From: Sphingobium cupriresistens
GTDB taxonomy: Bacteria; Pseudomonadota; Alphaproteobacteria; Sphingomonadales; Sphingomonadaceae
Direction: 5' to 3'
Assembly (NCBI RefSeq): GCF_004152865.1
Contig: NZ_SEOO01000013.1
Coordinates: 43,890-107,889 of the forward strand
Length of the DNA stretch: 64,000 nucleotides
Shown here: piece after piece, positions 1 to 8,736 of the stretch
Layout: every line of letters starts with the position of its first letter
Numbering within the stretch: position 1 is the first letter of the stretch
Made by a program: the position numbers and the translations under genes
Notes under the pieces: generated by a model
Told to the model about the DNA's origin: nothing
The model's database searches: none
What the model saw: the letters and a program-made list of their open reading frames with translations, nothing else

Positions 1-93
1 TACGGTCAGGTCAATGCCCCGCAACACGTCGATGGTGACGCCGCCCTGGGTGAAGCTGCGCGCAAGGCCCGTGACCTTCAGTATATCATTCAT
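1..93 (-). CDS. lolD: LolD-type ABC transporter ATP-binding protein, N-terminal end only
   Basis: Only the first 31 codons are inside the window; the rest lies to the left. The reverse complement from 93 reads M-N-D-I-L-K-V-T-G-L-A-R-S-F and then a beta strand typical of the start of an ABC ATPase. It overlaps the stop of the permease gene by 8 bases, which is the usual lolC-lolD arrangement. LolD energises release of outer-membrane lipoproteins from the inner membrane. The call rests on the neighbour and on the short N-terminus; Walker motifs are outside the window. Confidence 0.75.
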   Translation of the reverse strand, partial: MNDILKVTGLARSFTQGGVTIDVLRGIDLTV

Positions 94-1336
94 AACGCAG
101 CACCTGGACAGGATCGGTATTGGCGGCCTTGAAGGCCGGATAGAGCGTGGCGAGGAAACTGAACACCAGCGCCATGATGCAAATCACCGCAATCTCCACC
201 GGATCGGGCTGCGATGGCAGTTCGGTCAGGAATCGGATCGAGGGGTCCCACAGATTCTGCCCCGTCACGAACTGGATCGCATTGACCAGGCTTTGGCGGA
301 AGAAGAGGAAAGTGAAGCCCAATATCATGCCAGCCACCATGCCCAGCGTGCCGATGGTGACGCCCACGGTCATGAAAATCTTGACCAGCCCCACCCGGCT
401 CGCCCCCATCGTCCGCAAAATCGCGATGTCGCGGGTTTTGGCGCGCACCAGCATGATGAGCGAGGAGAGGATGTTGAACACCGCCACCAGCACGATGATC
501 GACAGCACGACGAACATCGCCACCCGCTCCACCGCCAGCGCCTCGAACAGCGATGCGTTCATCTGCCGCCAATCGGTGATGGCCGCGCGGCCGGCGACCT
601 TGCCCGCCAGCGGCTCCAATATCTGGCCCACCTTGTCGGGATCGATCGTTTCGACCTCAATCATGCTGACGACGTCGCCCAGCAGCAGCAGCGTCTGGGC
701 GTCCTCCACCGGCATGACCACCATCGCCTTGTCATAATCATAGATGCCGACTTCGAAGATCGCCGACACCTGATAGCCGACCTGCCGCGGCACCGTGCCG
801 AACGGCGTCGATCGCCCCGCCGGATTGATGATGGTCAGGCTGTCGCCCAGCTGGATGCCCAGATTTTCGGCCAGCCGCGATCCGATGCCGATCTTGCCGC
901 CATTGGCGACCAGATTGTCCAGGCTACCGGCCAGAACCTTGCCCTTGAGCGTCTTGTTGGCGCGAATGTCGGGTACGGTCATGCCCCGCACCAGCACCGC
1001 CTCCACCCGGCCGTTGAACGTCGCGAGCAGCGGCTGTTCGATCATCGGCGTGGCGCTGGTGACGCCGGGGGTCGCCTTCGCCTGTTTCAGCACGGACTGC
1101 CAGTCGGGCAGGCGCCCGCCATAGCCCTGCACGACGGCATGGCCGTTCAGGCCGACGATCTTGTCGAACAGTTCGGCGCGGAAGCCGTTCATGACGCTCA
1201 TGACGATGATGAGCGCGGCGACACCCAGCATGACGGCGGCCAGGCTGATGCCGGCGACCAGGAAGATGAACCCCTCCCCCTTGCCTGGCAGCAGGTAGCG
1301 CTTGGCGATCATGCGTTCGTAACGGGATAGAATCAT
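86..1336 (-). CDS. lolC: Lipoprotein-releasing ABC transporter permease, LolC/LolE family
   Basis: Inner-membrane permease that extracts lipoproteins and hands them to LolA, with LolD as ATPase. The protein of 416 residues has the family layout: one N-terminal membrane helix near residues 25-48, a large periplasmic domain, and three C-terminal helices after about residue 270. It ends with the family-like P-V-Q-V-L-R-Y-E. The reading frame is open up to 1513, but the start at 1336 (MILSRYERMIAKRY) matches where LolC/E proteins begin; the upstream 59 codons look non-coding. Many alphaproteobacteria have one fused-role LolC/E (often called LolF) rather than separate LolC and LolE; I cannot tell which applies here. 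Confidence 0.9.
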   Translation of the reverse strand: MILSRYERMIAKRYLLPGKGEGFIFLVAGISLAAVMLGVAALIIVMSVMNGFRAELFDKIVGLNGHAVVQGYGGRLPDWQSVLKQAKATPGVTSATPMIEQPLLATFNGRVEAVLVRGMTVPDIRANKTLKGKVLAGSLDNLVANGGKIGIGSRLAENLGIQLGDSLTIINPAGRSTPFGTVPRQVGYQVSAIFEVGIYDYDKAMVVMPVEDAQTLLLLGDVVSMIEVETIDPDKVGQILEPLAGKVAGRAAITDWRQMNASLFEALAVERVAMFVVLSIIVLVAVFNILSSLIMLVRAKTRDIAILRTMGASRVGLVKIFMTVGVTIGTLGMVAGMILGFTFLFFRQSLVNAIQFVTGQNLWDPSIRFLTELPSQPDPVEIAVICIMALVFSFLATLYPAFKAANTDPVQVLRYE

Positions 1337-1906
1337 GTGGCGCGAACGGCCCCTTGCAGGATGGTCTGCCTGACGCTCTAGGCATGGAGCCTGACAACGG
1401 CAAGCATTGCCCGATTGTTGCATCGTGGCCACAGCGACGAACGGAAAATAGCACGGCCCGGATTTTGGCCGTGACTCAGGCCCCCGGCGGTCATAGCAAG
1501 ACAGTCGAAGCACAGGTGAATGGCCGTGGTTCAGGGATACTGCATCCCGTTTCGAGCTTAGGGGGCTGAGAAGCGGTTGAGGCAGGCCAAGGGGGAGACG
1601 AGCAATCGTCCATTAAACACCCGGATCGTGAAAACACGATCCGGGTGTTTTTTATTGCGCCTTATCGCCATCACAACTTGCTTATTCGAACGGGCCGTAA
1701 TTGTTATGGCGGGTTACCGTCCAGGCAACTTGTCCCTTGGCCTGAATAGGGCGTCGCCGATCGGCAATTCGGAAAAATGTCGTTGAACCCGGCATAAACT
1801 CAGAAGAGTGTCGTATTTTGCTCGCCCACCCCGATTGTCGGAGCACAGCAAATATCGCAGGATACCACCCACAGAATCAAGTAAGCCACCTGAAATTGGG
1901 GTTCAA
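1337..1906. other. Long intergenic region with an orphan terminator
   Basis: About 570 bases between the minus-strand lolC and the plus-strand asparagine-synthetase-like gene. It contains no convincing gene. Short open frames at 1354-1569 and 1577-1786 have no recognisable protein, and the second runs through the terminator hairpin. The left part presumably holds the lolC promoter. The hairpin at 1615-1653 implies a plus-strand transcript that starts somewhere in 1340-1600. The right part (1654-1906) is relatively AT-rich and should hold the promoter of the next gene. Confidence 0.5.
1615..1653 (+). terminator. Strong rho-independent terminator without an obvious gene before it
   Basis: A perfect 15-16 bp stem (1615-1630 with 1635-1650) closes an AAAA loop and is followed by a run of six to seven T on the plus strand. 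On the minus strand only three T follow, so the plus strand is the likely direction. No plus-strand gene lies upstream in the window, which makes this an end of a small RNA or a leader attenuator. Confidence 0.8.
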
Positions 1907-4195
1907 ATGCATCATTTCCTTATTGTCCATGCGAAAAATGTCGATGCCCGCAACAGGCTTCTTGATCGATTGAAAATGGGTGTCGATCATCTGGTTCCTT
2001 ACGTGCCGGCCAGAAAAAAAATATTGTCCCTATCCGACAATGCCTTTTTCGCATCGACGGAAAGTCACGATTTCCTGGGGCTAGGTGAAAAAAGCGTCGT
2101 TAGGGATGGTAATCTCGCGGCATTTGACGGGTACTGCGCTCTCAAAAACCACAACCAGAAGAGTGTCGATTACATATATGATCTCTTCCGGCAACACAGG
2201 GCCTTTACGGTAAACGATCATATCGACGGCGAACTATGCGCAGCCAGCTATGATTTCAACACTGGAACATTGAGTATTTTATCTGACTTCACTGGTCTAC
2301 GACCCATATATTTTATTGAAGATGATAATTATTTTGCGGCGTCGAACCGACAGATGTTTCTCAATCCCTTGCTCACGCCGACGGCGAAACTGGAAATTGA
2401 TTTTTCACAGATTGCAGACCTTCTGGGTAAGGGCAACAAGTTCACGGACCGCTCCTTCCTAAAAGGCGTGCGATTGTTGCGGCCGGGATTTGCAGGCGTA
2501 TTCACACCTGGAAAGGGTTTCGAAACGCGGCGGTCCGGGGAGCCTATATTCACCGCACGGGGCGAACCGTCACGGGCCGACTATATTCGTTCGGTTTCCG
2601 AACTCGTCAATAATTTCGACACATTATCCAGAATGCCAGGCTTACAAGATCAGCCGATCCGGATATCGCTGACTGGCGGTGAAGATTCACGTCTGGTTCT
2701 GGCGGCGGCACTGGAAAGCAGCGTTGCCGATCGTATTGAAACCTTCACATATGGCTTCGCCGACAATCCTGATATTGCGGCCGCCGAAATGGTGGCGCAA
2801 AAGGCGGGGGTTCCCCACGTAAAGAATATTCACACACCCCCCACCTCAGTCTCGGAACGGCCCTTAGACAAAATTTGGGACGATTTGCGCCGCCACGCTT
2901 TTCGCTTCGAAGGGGCGCCGGGCGCATGGGACGGCGGAGCAGCAACGGCGACCCAGGTCCGCCTCGATCTGGTGGGCTATTTCGATTCCTATTTCAAACG
3001 GGTTCGCCCCTCCAACGCATTGATCGATGTCGTGTCCCGCGATGTTGCTCGTGCGTTTATGAAAGAGCCTCAGCAAGATTTTGACCCTATGGGAATTTTG
3101 CAGCCGTCTGCCATTGCCGCAGATGAGGCTTTTTGTGACAATTGGCTCGAAACGGTGCTGGATGAAGGCGCCGAGCTGAATGACATTCCTGAACTGTTTT
3201 ATTTCGATTTCCGCTTGCCATGGTGGGGCGGGGCCATGGCGGCGAATGTCGGCTCTCTGTGTCGAATTGCGCCTTTAGCGTCCAAATTCGCTTCGCGTAC
3301 AGGTTTGAAGCAAAGCCTGGTCGACCGGCGCGAGCGTAAATTCATTTTTGAAGCCATGCTAACCCTGCGGCCGGACCTGCTTGAACTACCCTATCTGAAC
3401 AAGAAATGGCCTGACCATTTCCAAGCTCGATCAGCGAGGGTGAAATTGCCAGGAACCGAGCTGCGGCTGCCGACACCCAAGCATCCGTCTGCCCCATCAT
3501 GGCACATCACTCTGGCCAAACGCGGCGGCAGCCATATCCGCGATTATATCCGATCCCACGATTTCAGCGGGCTGGAGGAAATGGTCGATATCGATCGACT
3601 GATGTTGTTTTTGGAGGATGCAAGCCGCGTAAACAATACGCCTATAGTAAGAACGATCGTCAACCTATGCGAAATTCTCGTTCTGGCGGCTGGGGACCAG
3701 GTTCGTTCACCGGACAAAATCGCAAATTCGCGAATAAATGCGCCGGACTTGATCACAAATATTCCGAATTTTTCTGACACCCCGATGACAATCCCGGTTG
3801 AGGTTCGCACGCCCGGACTACAAGCTCGCAACTTTGACATCGCATTTCCTAAAGAAAAATTGCGCAATGTGCGGATCGACCCTGCGTCAAAGCCTTCAAA
3901 TCTCGTCCTGCACAGCATGATGTTACGCCGGCAGGATGGAACGGTCGCGACACTGGAACTCGCCAAACTGCAAACCAATGGCGAGTTGGCCATGGTGGCG
4001 CGCCCGGATGGTGGCGTGGACCTGCGCGCGTCGGGCCAGGATCCTCATATTTATCTGCCAAAGGGTACGGATTTATCGGACATAGCAGGGTGTATCTTCA
4101 AACTGTCTCTGCCTCCTTCTGGCGGAAATCTAGAGATTTTCTTCGATTATGGAAACGGATTTACGCGAGAAGGCATGGTGGGCATCGCTTATTAG
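1907..4195 (+). CDS. Asparagine-synthetase-like protein (GATase II-like plus PP-loop amidotransferase domain)
   Basis: Residues 1-200 look like a class II glutamine amidotransferase fold (M-H-H-F-L-I-V-H then D-G-Y-C-A-L and an S-D-F-T-G-L-R-P-I-Y-F strand). A PP-loop ATP-binding motif L-T-G-G-E-D-S-R follows near residue 255, as in AsnB. The second residue is His, not the Cys nucleophile, so glutaminase activity is unlikely. After the synthetase part there is a C-terminal domain of about 150 residues containing R-I-D-P, a pattern I associate with beta-rich domains appended to glycan and capsule enzymes. The frame is open from 1808, but 1907 is a better start because the GATase fold begins there. 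Codon use is AT-rich (21 G+C in the 60 bases from 2281), unlike its neighbours, which suggests transfer. It has no partner genes; a role in modifying a surface glycan or peptide is only a guess. Confidence 0.7.
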   Translation: MHHFLIVHAKNVDARNRLLDRLKMGVDHLVPYVPARKKILSLSDNAFFASTESHDFLGLGEKSVVRDGNLAAFDGYCALKNHNQKSVDYIYDLFRQHRAFTVNDHIDGELCAASYDFNTGTLSILSDFTGLRPIYFIEDDNYFAASNRQMFLNPLLTPTAKLEIDFSQIADLLGKGNKFTDRSFLKGVRLLRPGFAGVFTPGKGFETRRSGEPIFTARGEPSRADYIRSVSELVNNFDTLSRMPGLQDQPIRISLTGGEDSRLVLAAALESSVADRIETFTYGFADNPDIAAAEMVAQKAGVPHVKNIHTPPTSVSERPLDKIWDDLRRHAFRFEGAPGAWDGGAATATQVRLDLVGYFDSYFKRVRPSNALIDVVSRDVARAFMKEPQQDFDPMGILQPSAIAADEAFCDNWLETVLDEGAELNDIPELFYFDFRLPWWGGAMAANVGSLCRIAPLASKFASRTGLKQSLVDRRERKFIFEAMLTLRPDLLELPYLNKKWPDHFQARSARVKLPGTELRLPTPKHPSAPSWHITLAKRGGSHIRDYIRSHDFSGLEEMVDIDRLMLFLEDASRVNNTPIVRTIVNLCEILVLAAGDQVRSPDKIANSRINAPDLITNIPNFSDTPMTIPVEVRTPGLQARNFDIAFPKEKLRNVRIDPASKPSNLVLHSMMLRRQDGTVATLELAKLQTNGELAMVARPDGGVDLRASGQDPHIYLPKGTDLSDIAGCIFKLSLPPSGGNLEIFFDYGNGFTREGMVGIAY

Positions 4196-4355
4196 GCACT
4201 ACCGCCCTGACTGCCAGCGGACCCGAAAGCGCGACGCTGCCCGCTCCGATCATTGATCCGTTGAAAGCCAGTCCGCTGCTTCGCCCCTATTCGCCAACGT
4301 GAAATTTCTCATCCTGAACGTCATGGTGACGCGATAAATCCCGCGCCGCATCCAT

Positions 4356-4383
4356 CTTGAAACCGCATTCAGGACGACCATAT
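4356..4383 (+). promoter_or_regulatory. Heat-shock (RpoH, sigma-32) promoter of hsp20
   Basis: CTTGAAA at 4356-4362 and GACCATAT at 4376-4383, separated by 13 bases, fit the RpoH consensus (CTTGAAA, then CCCCATNT). It lies about 100 bases before the small heat-shock protein start, so transcription would begin near 4390. The bases 4196-4355 upstream show nothing else. Confidence 0.7.
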
Positions 4384-4390
4384 CCAACCT

Positions 4391-4483
4391 GTCCGGTCGC
4401 CTCCATGGGGCCGGGCGTTCTACCACCGGACGCCTATATCAGGGTTCGGTTCGTTCATTTTGCTCTTTGGGAGATTATGAAAT
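4391..4483 (+). promoter_or_regulatory. ROSE-like RNA thermometer in the hsp20 leader
   Basis: The roughly 90-base leader is GC-rich and self-complementary (GTCCGG near 4391 can pair with CCGGAC near 4428). Its last hairpin carries the ROSE signature: TTCAT (4454-4458) pairs with ATGAA (4477-4481), and TTTGCTC faces GGGAG, the Shine-Dalgarno sequence, with an unpaired G. ROSE elements in alpha- and gammaproteobacterial small heat-shock genes melt on warming and free the ribosome site. The hairpin ends directly at the ATG. Confidence 0.75.
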
Positions 4484-4949
4484 GCGTGCTTTTGACCTGA
4501 CCCCCTATCGCCGCTCCACCGTCGGCTTCGATCGTCTGTTCGACCTGATCGAAAACAACGCCCGGCTTGCCCAGGGCGATAATTACCCGCCCTTCAACAT
4601 CGAACGCCTGTCGGAGGATCGCTATCGCGTCACCCTGGCCGTCGCCGGTTTCCGCCCGGACGAAATCGACATCACCGCTCAGCAGAATCTGCTCCAGGTG
4701 ATCGGTCGCAAGGACGACGCCTCGCCGGCGGACCGCTCCAAATTCCTGCATGTCGGCATCGCCAACCGCAGCTTTGAGCGCCGCTTCGAACTCGCCGATT
4801 TCGTGCGCGTCGAAAAGGCCGACCTGGCCGACGGCCTGTTGATCGTCGAACTGGTCCGCGAAGTGCCCGAAGCGATGAAGCCCAAGAAGATCGCCGTCAA
4901 TGGCGGTCAGTTGGTGGACATCAACGCCAAGGACCGCGACGCCGCCTGA
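4482..4949 (+). CDS. Small heat-shock protein, Hsp20/IbpA family
   Basis: ATP-independent holdase chaperone that binds unfolding proteins in the cytoplasm. The 155-residue protein begins MRAFDLTPYRRSTVGFDRLF, typical of IbpA-type class A proteins of alphaproteobacteria. The alpha-crystallin domain runs about residues 35-130, with Y-R-V-T-L-A-V-A-G-F and later F-E-R-R-F-E-L-A-D. A TTG 15 bases upstream is in frame, but the ATG at 4482 sits at normal distance from GGGAG (4469-4473) and at the foot of the thermometer hairpin, so it is preferred. Expression is probably controlled both by the RpoH promoter and by the ROSE-like leader. Confidence 0.93.
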   Translation: MRAFDLTPYRRSTVGFDRLFDLIENNARLAQGDNYPPFNIERLSEDRYRVTLAVAGFRPDEIDITAQQNLLQVIGRKDDASPADRSKFLHVGIANRSFERRFELADFVRVEKADLADGLLIVELVREVPEAMKPKKIAVNGGQLVDINAKDRDAA

Positions 4950-4971
4950 TCCCGGCATCGACGCGAAACGA

Positions 4972-5000
4972 AGGGCGCGACCGCAAGGCCGCGCCCTTTC
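4972..5000 (+). terminator. Terminator after hsp20
   Basis: AGGGCGCG and CGCGCCCT flank a GCAA-type loop with one mismatch inside the stem; a short T/C tract follows. It lies 22 bases after the hsp20 stop and between two convergent genes, so it may also serve kup from the other side. Confidence 0.65.
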
Positions 5001-5109
5001 CTGTCACCACATCGATAAAGCAGCCCAACCGAATGTTATCCTTGGATCAGGATGACCAGGAAATGTCGCGCGGATCAAAGGAAAGATCGCAACCGTCACC
5101 GGGTTATTC

Positions 5110-7038
5110 CTATATCTCGACCTGGCTACCCAGTTCGACGACGCGGTTGGTGGGCAAGCGGAAAAACTCCATCGCGCTTTCCGCATTGCGCAACATCCAG
5201 GCGAAAATCTTCTCCCGCCACAGCGGCATCCCCGGCTTGGCCGATGGCAACAGCGTCTGGCGGGCGAGGAAGAAGCTGGTGTCCATCATCTTGAACGCCT
5301 GTCCGCAACCGGTGACATTTTTCAGCGCGGCGGGAACGTCGGGTTCCTGCATGAAGCCATATTGCAGCACCATGCGGAAGAAACCCCGGCCCAGATCCTC
5401 CAGCTTGCACCGGCCGTCATCCTCAACCACCGGCACGTCCCTGATCTTGACGGTCAGCAATATGACCCGCTCATGCAGCACCTTATTGTGCTTGAGGTTA
5501 TGGAGCAGCGCATGGGGCACGCCATCGGGCGTCGATGTCATGAACACCGCCGTACCGGGCACCCGCACCGCGCTGTTGGCGGCGGAGGCGACGAAGACCG
5601 GGATCGGCATCGCCGCTTCGCGCAACCGATCCTGCACCAGGCGGCGGCCACGCGACCAGGTGGTCAGCAAGGTGAAGACGATGAAGCCGATCAACAGCGG
5701 GAACCAGCCGCCATCCGGCACCTTGGTCAGGTTGGCCGCCAGATAGGCGCCATCCACCAGATAGAAAATGGTGAGCAGCGGCGCGGCATAATACCATTTC
5801 CAGTGCCACAGACGATAAAGCACCACCGTCAGCAGCACATTGTCGATGAACATCGCGCCCGTCACCGCGATGCCATAGGCGGCGGTCAGGTTGGACGATG
5901 TCTGGAACGTCAGCACCAGCAGGATCACCATCATCATCAACCCCCAGTTGATGAGGGGGATGTAAATCTGGCCCGCGGTCGACGCGCTGGTATGTTCGAT
6001 CCGCAGGCGGGGCATGAACCCCAGTTGGATCGCCTGTTGCGTCACGGAAAAGGCGCCGGAAATCACCGCCTGCGACGCGATGATGGCGGCCAGCGTCGCC
6101 AACACGATCAGCGGCAATTGCCCCCATTGCGGCGCCAGATTGTAGAAGGGGCTGTGCAGCGCCGCGGCGCCCTCGCGGAATAGCAATGCGCCCTGCCCCA
6201 TATAGTTCAGCATCAACGCGGGCAGCACGAAGGCAAGCCAGGACACGCGGATCGGATTGCGGCCGAAATGACCCATATCGGCGTAGAGCGCCTCGGCCCC
6301 CGTCACCGCCAGCACGACCGACCCCAGCGCCAGAAAGGCCGGCATCGGATCGGTGACGAAGAACATCACCGCCCAATAAGGATTGAAGGCATAGAGGATG
6401 CCTGGCGTCTTGATGATCGAGAGAACGCCCAGCGCCGCGATCGTCAGGAAATAGAGCAGCATGATCGGGCCGAAAAAGGCTGCGACCTTGTTGGTGCCCA
6501 GCCCCTGAATCCAGAACAGACCGACCAGGATGACCACCGCCACCGGCAGGATCACGGGCGCCAGGTCTGGACTATAGACGGCAAGCCCCTCCACCGCCGA
6601 CAGCACCGACACCGCCGGCGTGATCATCGAGTCGCCGTAGAAGAGCGCGGTGGCGAATACGCCCAGCAACACGATGCCGCGCGACCAGCGCTGCGTCTTG
6701 GTCTGGCCGTTGATCAGCGCCAGCAACGCCAGGCTGCCGCCCTCGCCCTTATTGTCCGCACGCATGATGATGCTGACATATTTCAGCGTCACCACCAGCA
6801 TCATCGACCAGAACATCAGGCTGATGACGCCCAATATATGATCAGGATCGAGCGTGAGCGTATGATGCCCGGCGAAGGTTTCGCGGAAGGCGTAGAGCGG
6901 GCTGGTGCCGATGTCGCCGAACACGATGCCGATCGCGCCGACCACCAGTTTCAGCGTGGCCTTTTGCCGCGCATGACCATGCCCCCCCTGCTCCTCGTCA
7001 TGGGAAGCCGGGGCGGTATTCGGAAGGAGGTCAGCCAT
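5110..7038 (-). CDS. kup: Low-affinity potassium transporter, Kup (KUP/HAK/KT) family
   Basis: Integral inner-membrane potassium uptake protein, probably proton-coupled. The 642 residues match the family length (about 620-650). The N-terminal signature [10 protein letters not shown] lies near residues 41-50, and about twelve hydrophobic segments fill the first 440 residues. The rest is a soluble C-terminal domain. Kup acts alone, and the gene stands alone here, between the convergent hsp20 and the ccm cluster upstream. No riboswitch was recognised in front of it. Confidence 0.95.
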   Translation of the reverse strand: MADLLPNTAPASHDEEQGGHGHARQKATLKLVVGAIGIVFGDIGTSPLYAFRETFAGHHTLTLDPDHILGVISLMFWSMMLVVTLKYVSIIMRADNKGEGGSLALLALINGQTKTQRWSRGIVLLGVFATALFYGDSMITPAVSVLSAVEGLAVYSPDLAPVILPVAVVILVGLFWIQGLGTNKVAAFFGPIMLLYFLTIAALGVLSIIKTPGILYAFNPYWAVMFFVTDPMPAFLALGSVVLAVTGAEALYADMGHFGRNPIRVSWLAFVLPALMLNYMGQGALLFREGAAALHSPFYNLAPQWGQLPLIVLATLAAIIASQAVISGAFSVTQQAIQLGFMPRLRIEHTSASTAGQIYIPLINWGLMMMVILLVLTFQTSSNLTAAYGIAVTGAMFIDNVLLTVVLYRLWHWKWYYAAPLLTIFYLVDGAYLAANLTKVPDGGWFPLLIGFIVFTLLTTWSRGRRLVQDRLREAAMPIPVFVASAANSAVRVPGTAVFMTSTPDGVPHALLHNLKHNKVLHERVILLTVKIRDVPVVEDDGRCKLEDLGRGFFRMVLQYGFMQEPDVPAALKNVTGCGQAFKMMDTSFFLARQTLLPSAKPGMPLWREKIFAWMLRNAESAMEFFRLPTNRVVELGSQVEI

Positions 7039-7160
7039 GAAGGATCATGCTCGTATCGACACCCATAGGGGGGCAACGGCGGAATAGTCCGCTTGTCCCC
7101 TGTAAACCGCCGCGCCCTATCATGGCTCCGGAAGGCGCGCAATGCGAACGCTGCGCTGCA

Positions 7161-7805
7161 TCATGGCGCCGCCGGGCCGCCTGCATCCAGCATCGAGTCG
7201 ATACGCGCGATATTGGCCTCCAGTTCCGCCCTGACCTTGCTGCCGGGCGGCGCGCTCGCGGCCAACGGCGCCCATAGGTCGCGGGCGGGCTGCAACTGGC
7301 CGTTGCGGGCCAGGGCCAGGCCGTAGAAATAGCGGGGCGCCGGCCCTTCCGGATCCAGCGTCAGCGCACGGCGATAGGCGAAGTCCGCACCGGGCGACAC
7401 CACGCCGTCGGCATGGGCGACCAATGCATTGCCCAGGCCCAGCCACAGATTGGGATCGTCGGGGGTCGCGCGCAGGCCTGACAGCAGGATATTGGCCGCT
7501 TCCCGCGTCTTGCCCTGCCGACCCAGGCCATCGGATAGCATCAGCCATTGGCCAGCCGGGCCGTAGCGTTCGGCCATCCCGCGGCGCTGTTCGGCCAGCT
7601 TCTCGTCAAATTTGTCGCCCGCGCTCTCCCGGCTGGCGCGCGGGGCGCCCGCCAGCCCCGGATTGCCCTGCCATGCATAGCCGGCCAGGCCCAGCAGCAG
7701 CGCCGCCGCGCTGATCTCCCGCGCCGATCGGGGAATGCGGCCGATCAGGAGCAAGGCGATAAATCCGGCGGCGGCGAGGCCGAAGGCGATGAACCAGCCG
7801 GTCAT
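7161..7805 (-). CDS. ccmI: Cytochrome c maturation protein CcmI (TPR apocytochrome chaperone)
   Basis: Last gene of the ccm cluster. The 214 residues contain two N-terminal membrane helices (about 4-21 and 29-46) and then TPR-like helical repeats from about residue 80, including A-A-N-I-L-L-S-G-L and L-W-L-G-L-G-N-A-L. CcmI (CycH) presents apocytochrome c to the haem ligation complex. It overlaps ccmH by 4 bases. It is shorter than the longest family members, in which the periplasmic part is larger. Confidence 0.85.
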   Translation of the reverse strand: MTGWFIAFGLAAAGFIALLLIGRIPRSAREISAAALLLGLAGYAWQGNPGLAGAPRASRESAGDKFDEKLAEQRRGMAERYGPAGQWLMLSDGLGRQGKTREAANILLSGLRATPDDPNLWLGLGNALVAHADGVVSPGADFAYRRALTLDPEGPAPRYFYGLALARNGQLQPARDLWAPLAASAPPGSKVRAELEANIARIDSMLDAGGPAAP

Positions 7806-8212
7806 GCCCGCTTCCTCTGCTTGATCCGTCCGCGCAGCAACATCAGGCCAAGGCCCAGCAGCAGCACTGGCGCGGCCCAGAGCGGCCAGAGGATCGGCGC
7901 AGCGGTGGGTTCATAGCTGACCCAGTCGCCATAGCGGGCGATCAGCCAGCTTCGGATCGCTTCGGGCTGCTCGCCCGCCATGATCCGTTCGCGAATCTGC
8001 GATCGCATGTCGCCCGCCATGCTGGCCCCCGAATCGGCGATCGACTGGCTTTGGCAAGTGAGGCAGCGGATGGTTTCCATCAACGCCTTCGCCTTGCGCT
8101 CCAGCGCCGGGTCGGCGATCTGCCGGTCGGCATAGGGGGCGGGCGGCAATGCGGTCTGGGCGCTGAGAGGCGTGACGAACAGCATAAGCAGGAAAAGGAG
8201 GATCAGCCTCAT
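7802..8212 (-). CDS. ccmH: Cytochrome c maturation protein CcmH (thiol-disulfide component)
   Basis: Membrane-anchored periplasmic thiol oxidoreductase that keeps the apocytochrome CXXCH reduced for haem attachment. The 136 residues show a signal segment (1-18), the family motif R-C-L-T-C-Q-S-Q-S-I-A-D-S with Cys50 and Cys53, and a membrane helix at about 104-125. The length matches CcmH/CycL/NrfF proteins. Its start overlaps the stop of ccmG by 4 bases and its stop overlaps the start of ccmI, so translation is probably coupled. Confidence 0.95.
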   Translation of the reverse strand: MRLILLFLLMLFVTPLSAQTALPPAPYADRQIADPALERKAKALMETIRCLTCQSQSIADSGASMAGDMRSQIRERIMAGEQPEAIRSWLIARYGDWVSYEPTAAPILWPLWAAPVLLLGLGLMLLRGRIKQRKRA

Positions 8213-8736
8213 TGCGCGGCCCTCAGTTTCTCAAGGATCATCGGCACGTCGTCGGCGCGGATGTCGCCGATATGCTGATGGGCGATCCGCCCCTTGCCAT
8301 CGATCACGAAGGTTTCCGGCACGCCCGACGATCCCAGCGCCATCTGCACCGCGCTGCGGGCGTCGAGGCCGATGCGGGCATAGGGGTTGCCGTAGCGCTT
8401 CAAGAAAGCGTCCACGTCCGGCCGAGCATCGCGGATGGCGATGGCGTCGATCTGCGCCCCGGCTTTCTGGAGCGCTTCAAGCTGCGGCGCTTCGGCGGCG
8501 CAGGGTACGCACCAACTGGCGAAGATGTTGAGCAGCCGCGGCTTGCCGGTGGCGAGTTGGCCGCTGGACAGCGCCGGACGGTCGCTCGCCGCCGCAGGCA
8601 GGCTGAAGACCGGCAGGGGTTGGCCGACCAGGCGGGAATGGATCACGCGGTCGTCGGGCTTGAACAAGCCGCTGGCGAACAGGCCGATAAAGCCCAGGAA
8701 CAGCGCCAACGGCAACCAGATCAGCAGCCTCCTCAT
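8209..8736 (-). CDS. ccmG: Thiol:disulfide interchange protein CcmG/DsbE
   Basis: Periplasmic, membrane-tethered thioredoxin-fold reductant of the cytochrome c maturation pathway. The 175-residue protein has an N-terminal anchor (about 4-24) and the active site W-C-V-P-C at residues 75-79, followed by a cis-Pro region G-V-P-E-T-F-V-I-D typical of DsbE. The frame is open further upstream, to 8880, but that part overlaps ccmF and has no protein character; MRRLLIWLPLAL is the natural start and gives a 4-base overlap with ccmF. Confidence 0.95.
   Translation of the reverse strand: MRRLLIWLPLALFLGFIGLFASGLFKPDDRVIHSRLVGQPLPVFSLPAAASDRPALSSGQLATGKPRLLNIFASWCVPCAAEAPQLEALQKAGAQIDAIAIRDARPDVDAFLKRYGNPYARIGLDARSAVQMALGSSGVPETFVIDGKGRIAHQHIGDIRADDVPMILEKLRAAQ

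Noticed and set aside
14..1330. Long plus-strand open frame of 438 codons opposite lolC
   Set aside because: It is antisense to a well-supported gene; its composition (His, Arg, Gln, Asp) is typical of GC-rich antisense frames.
1577..1786. Possible 69-codon gene
   Set aside because: It runs through the terminator hairpin and has no ribosome site or family resemblance.
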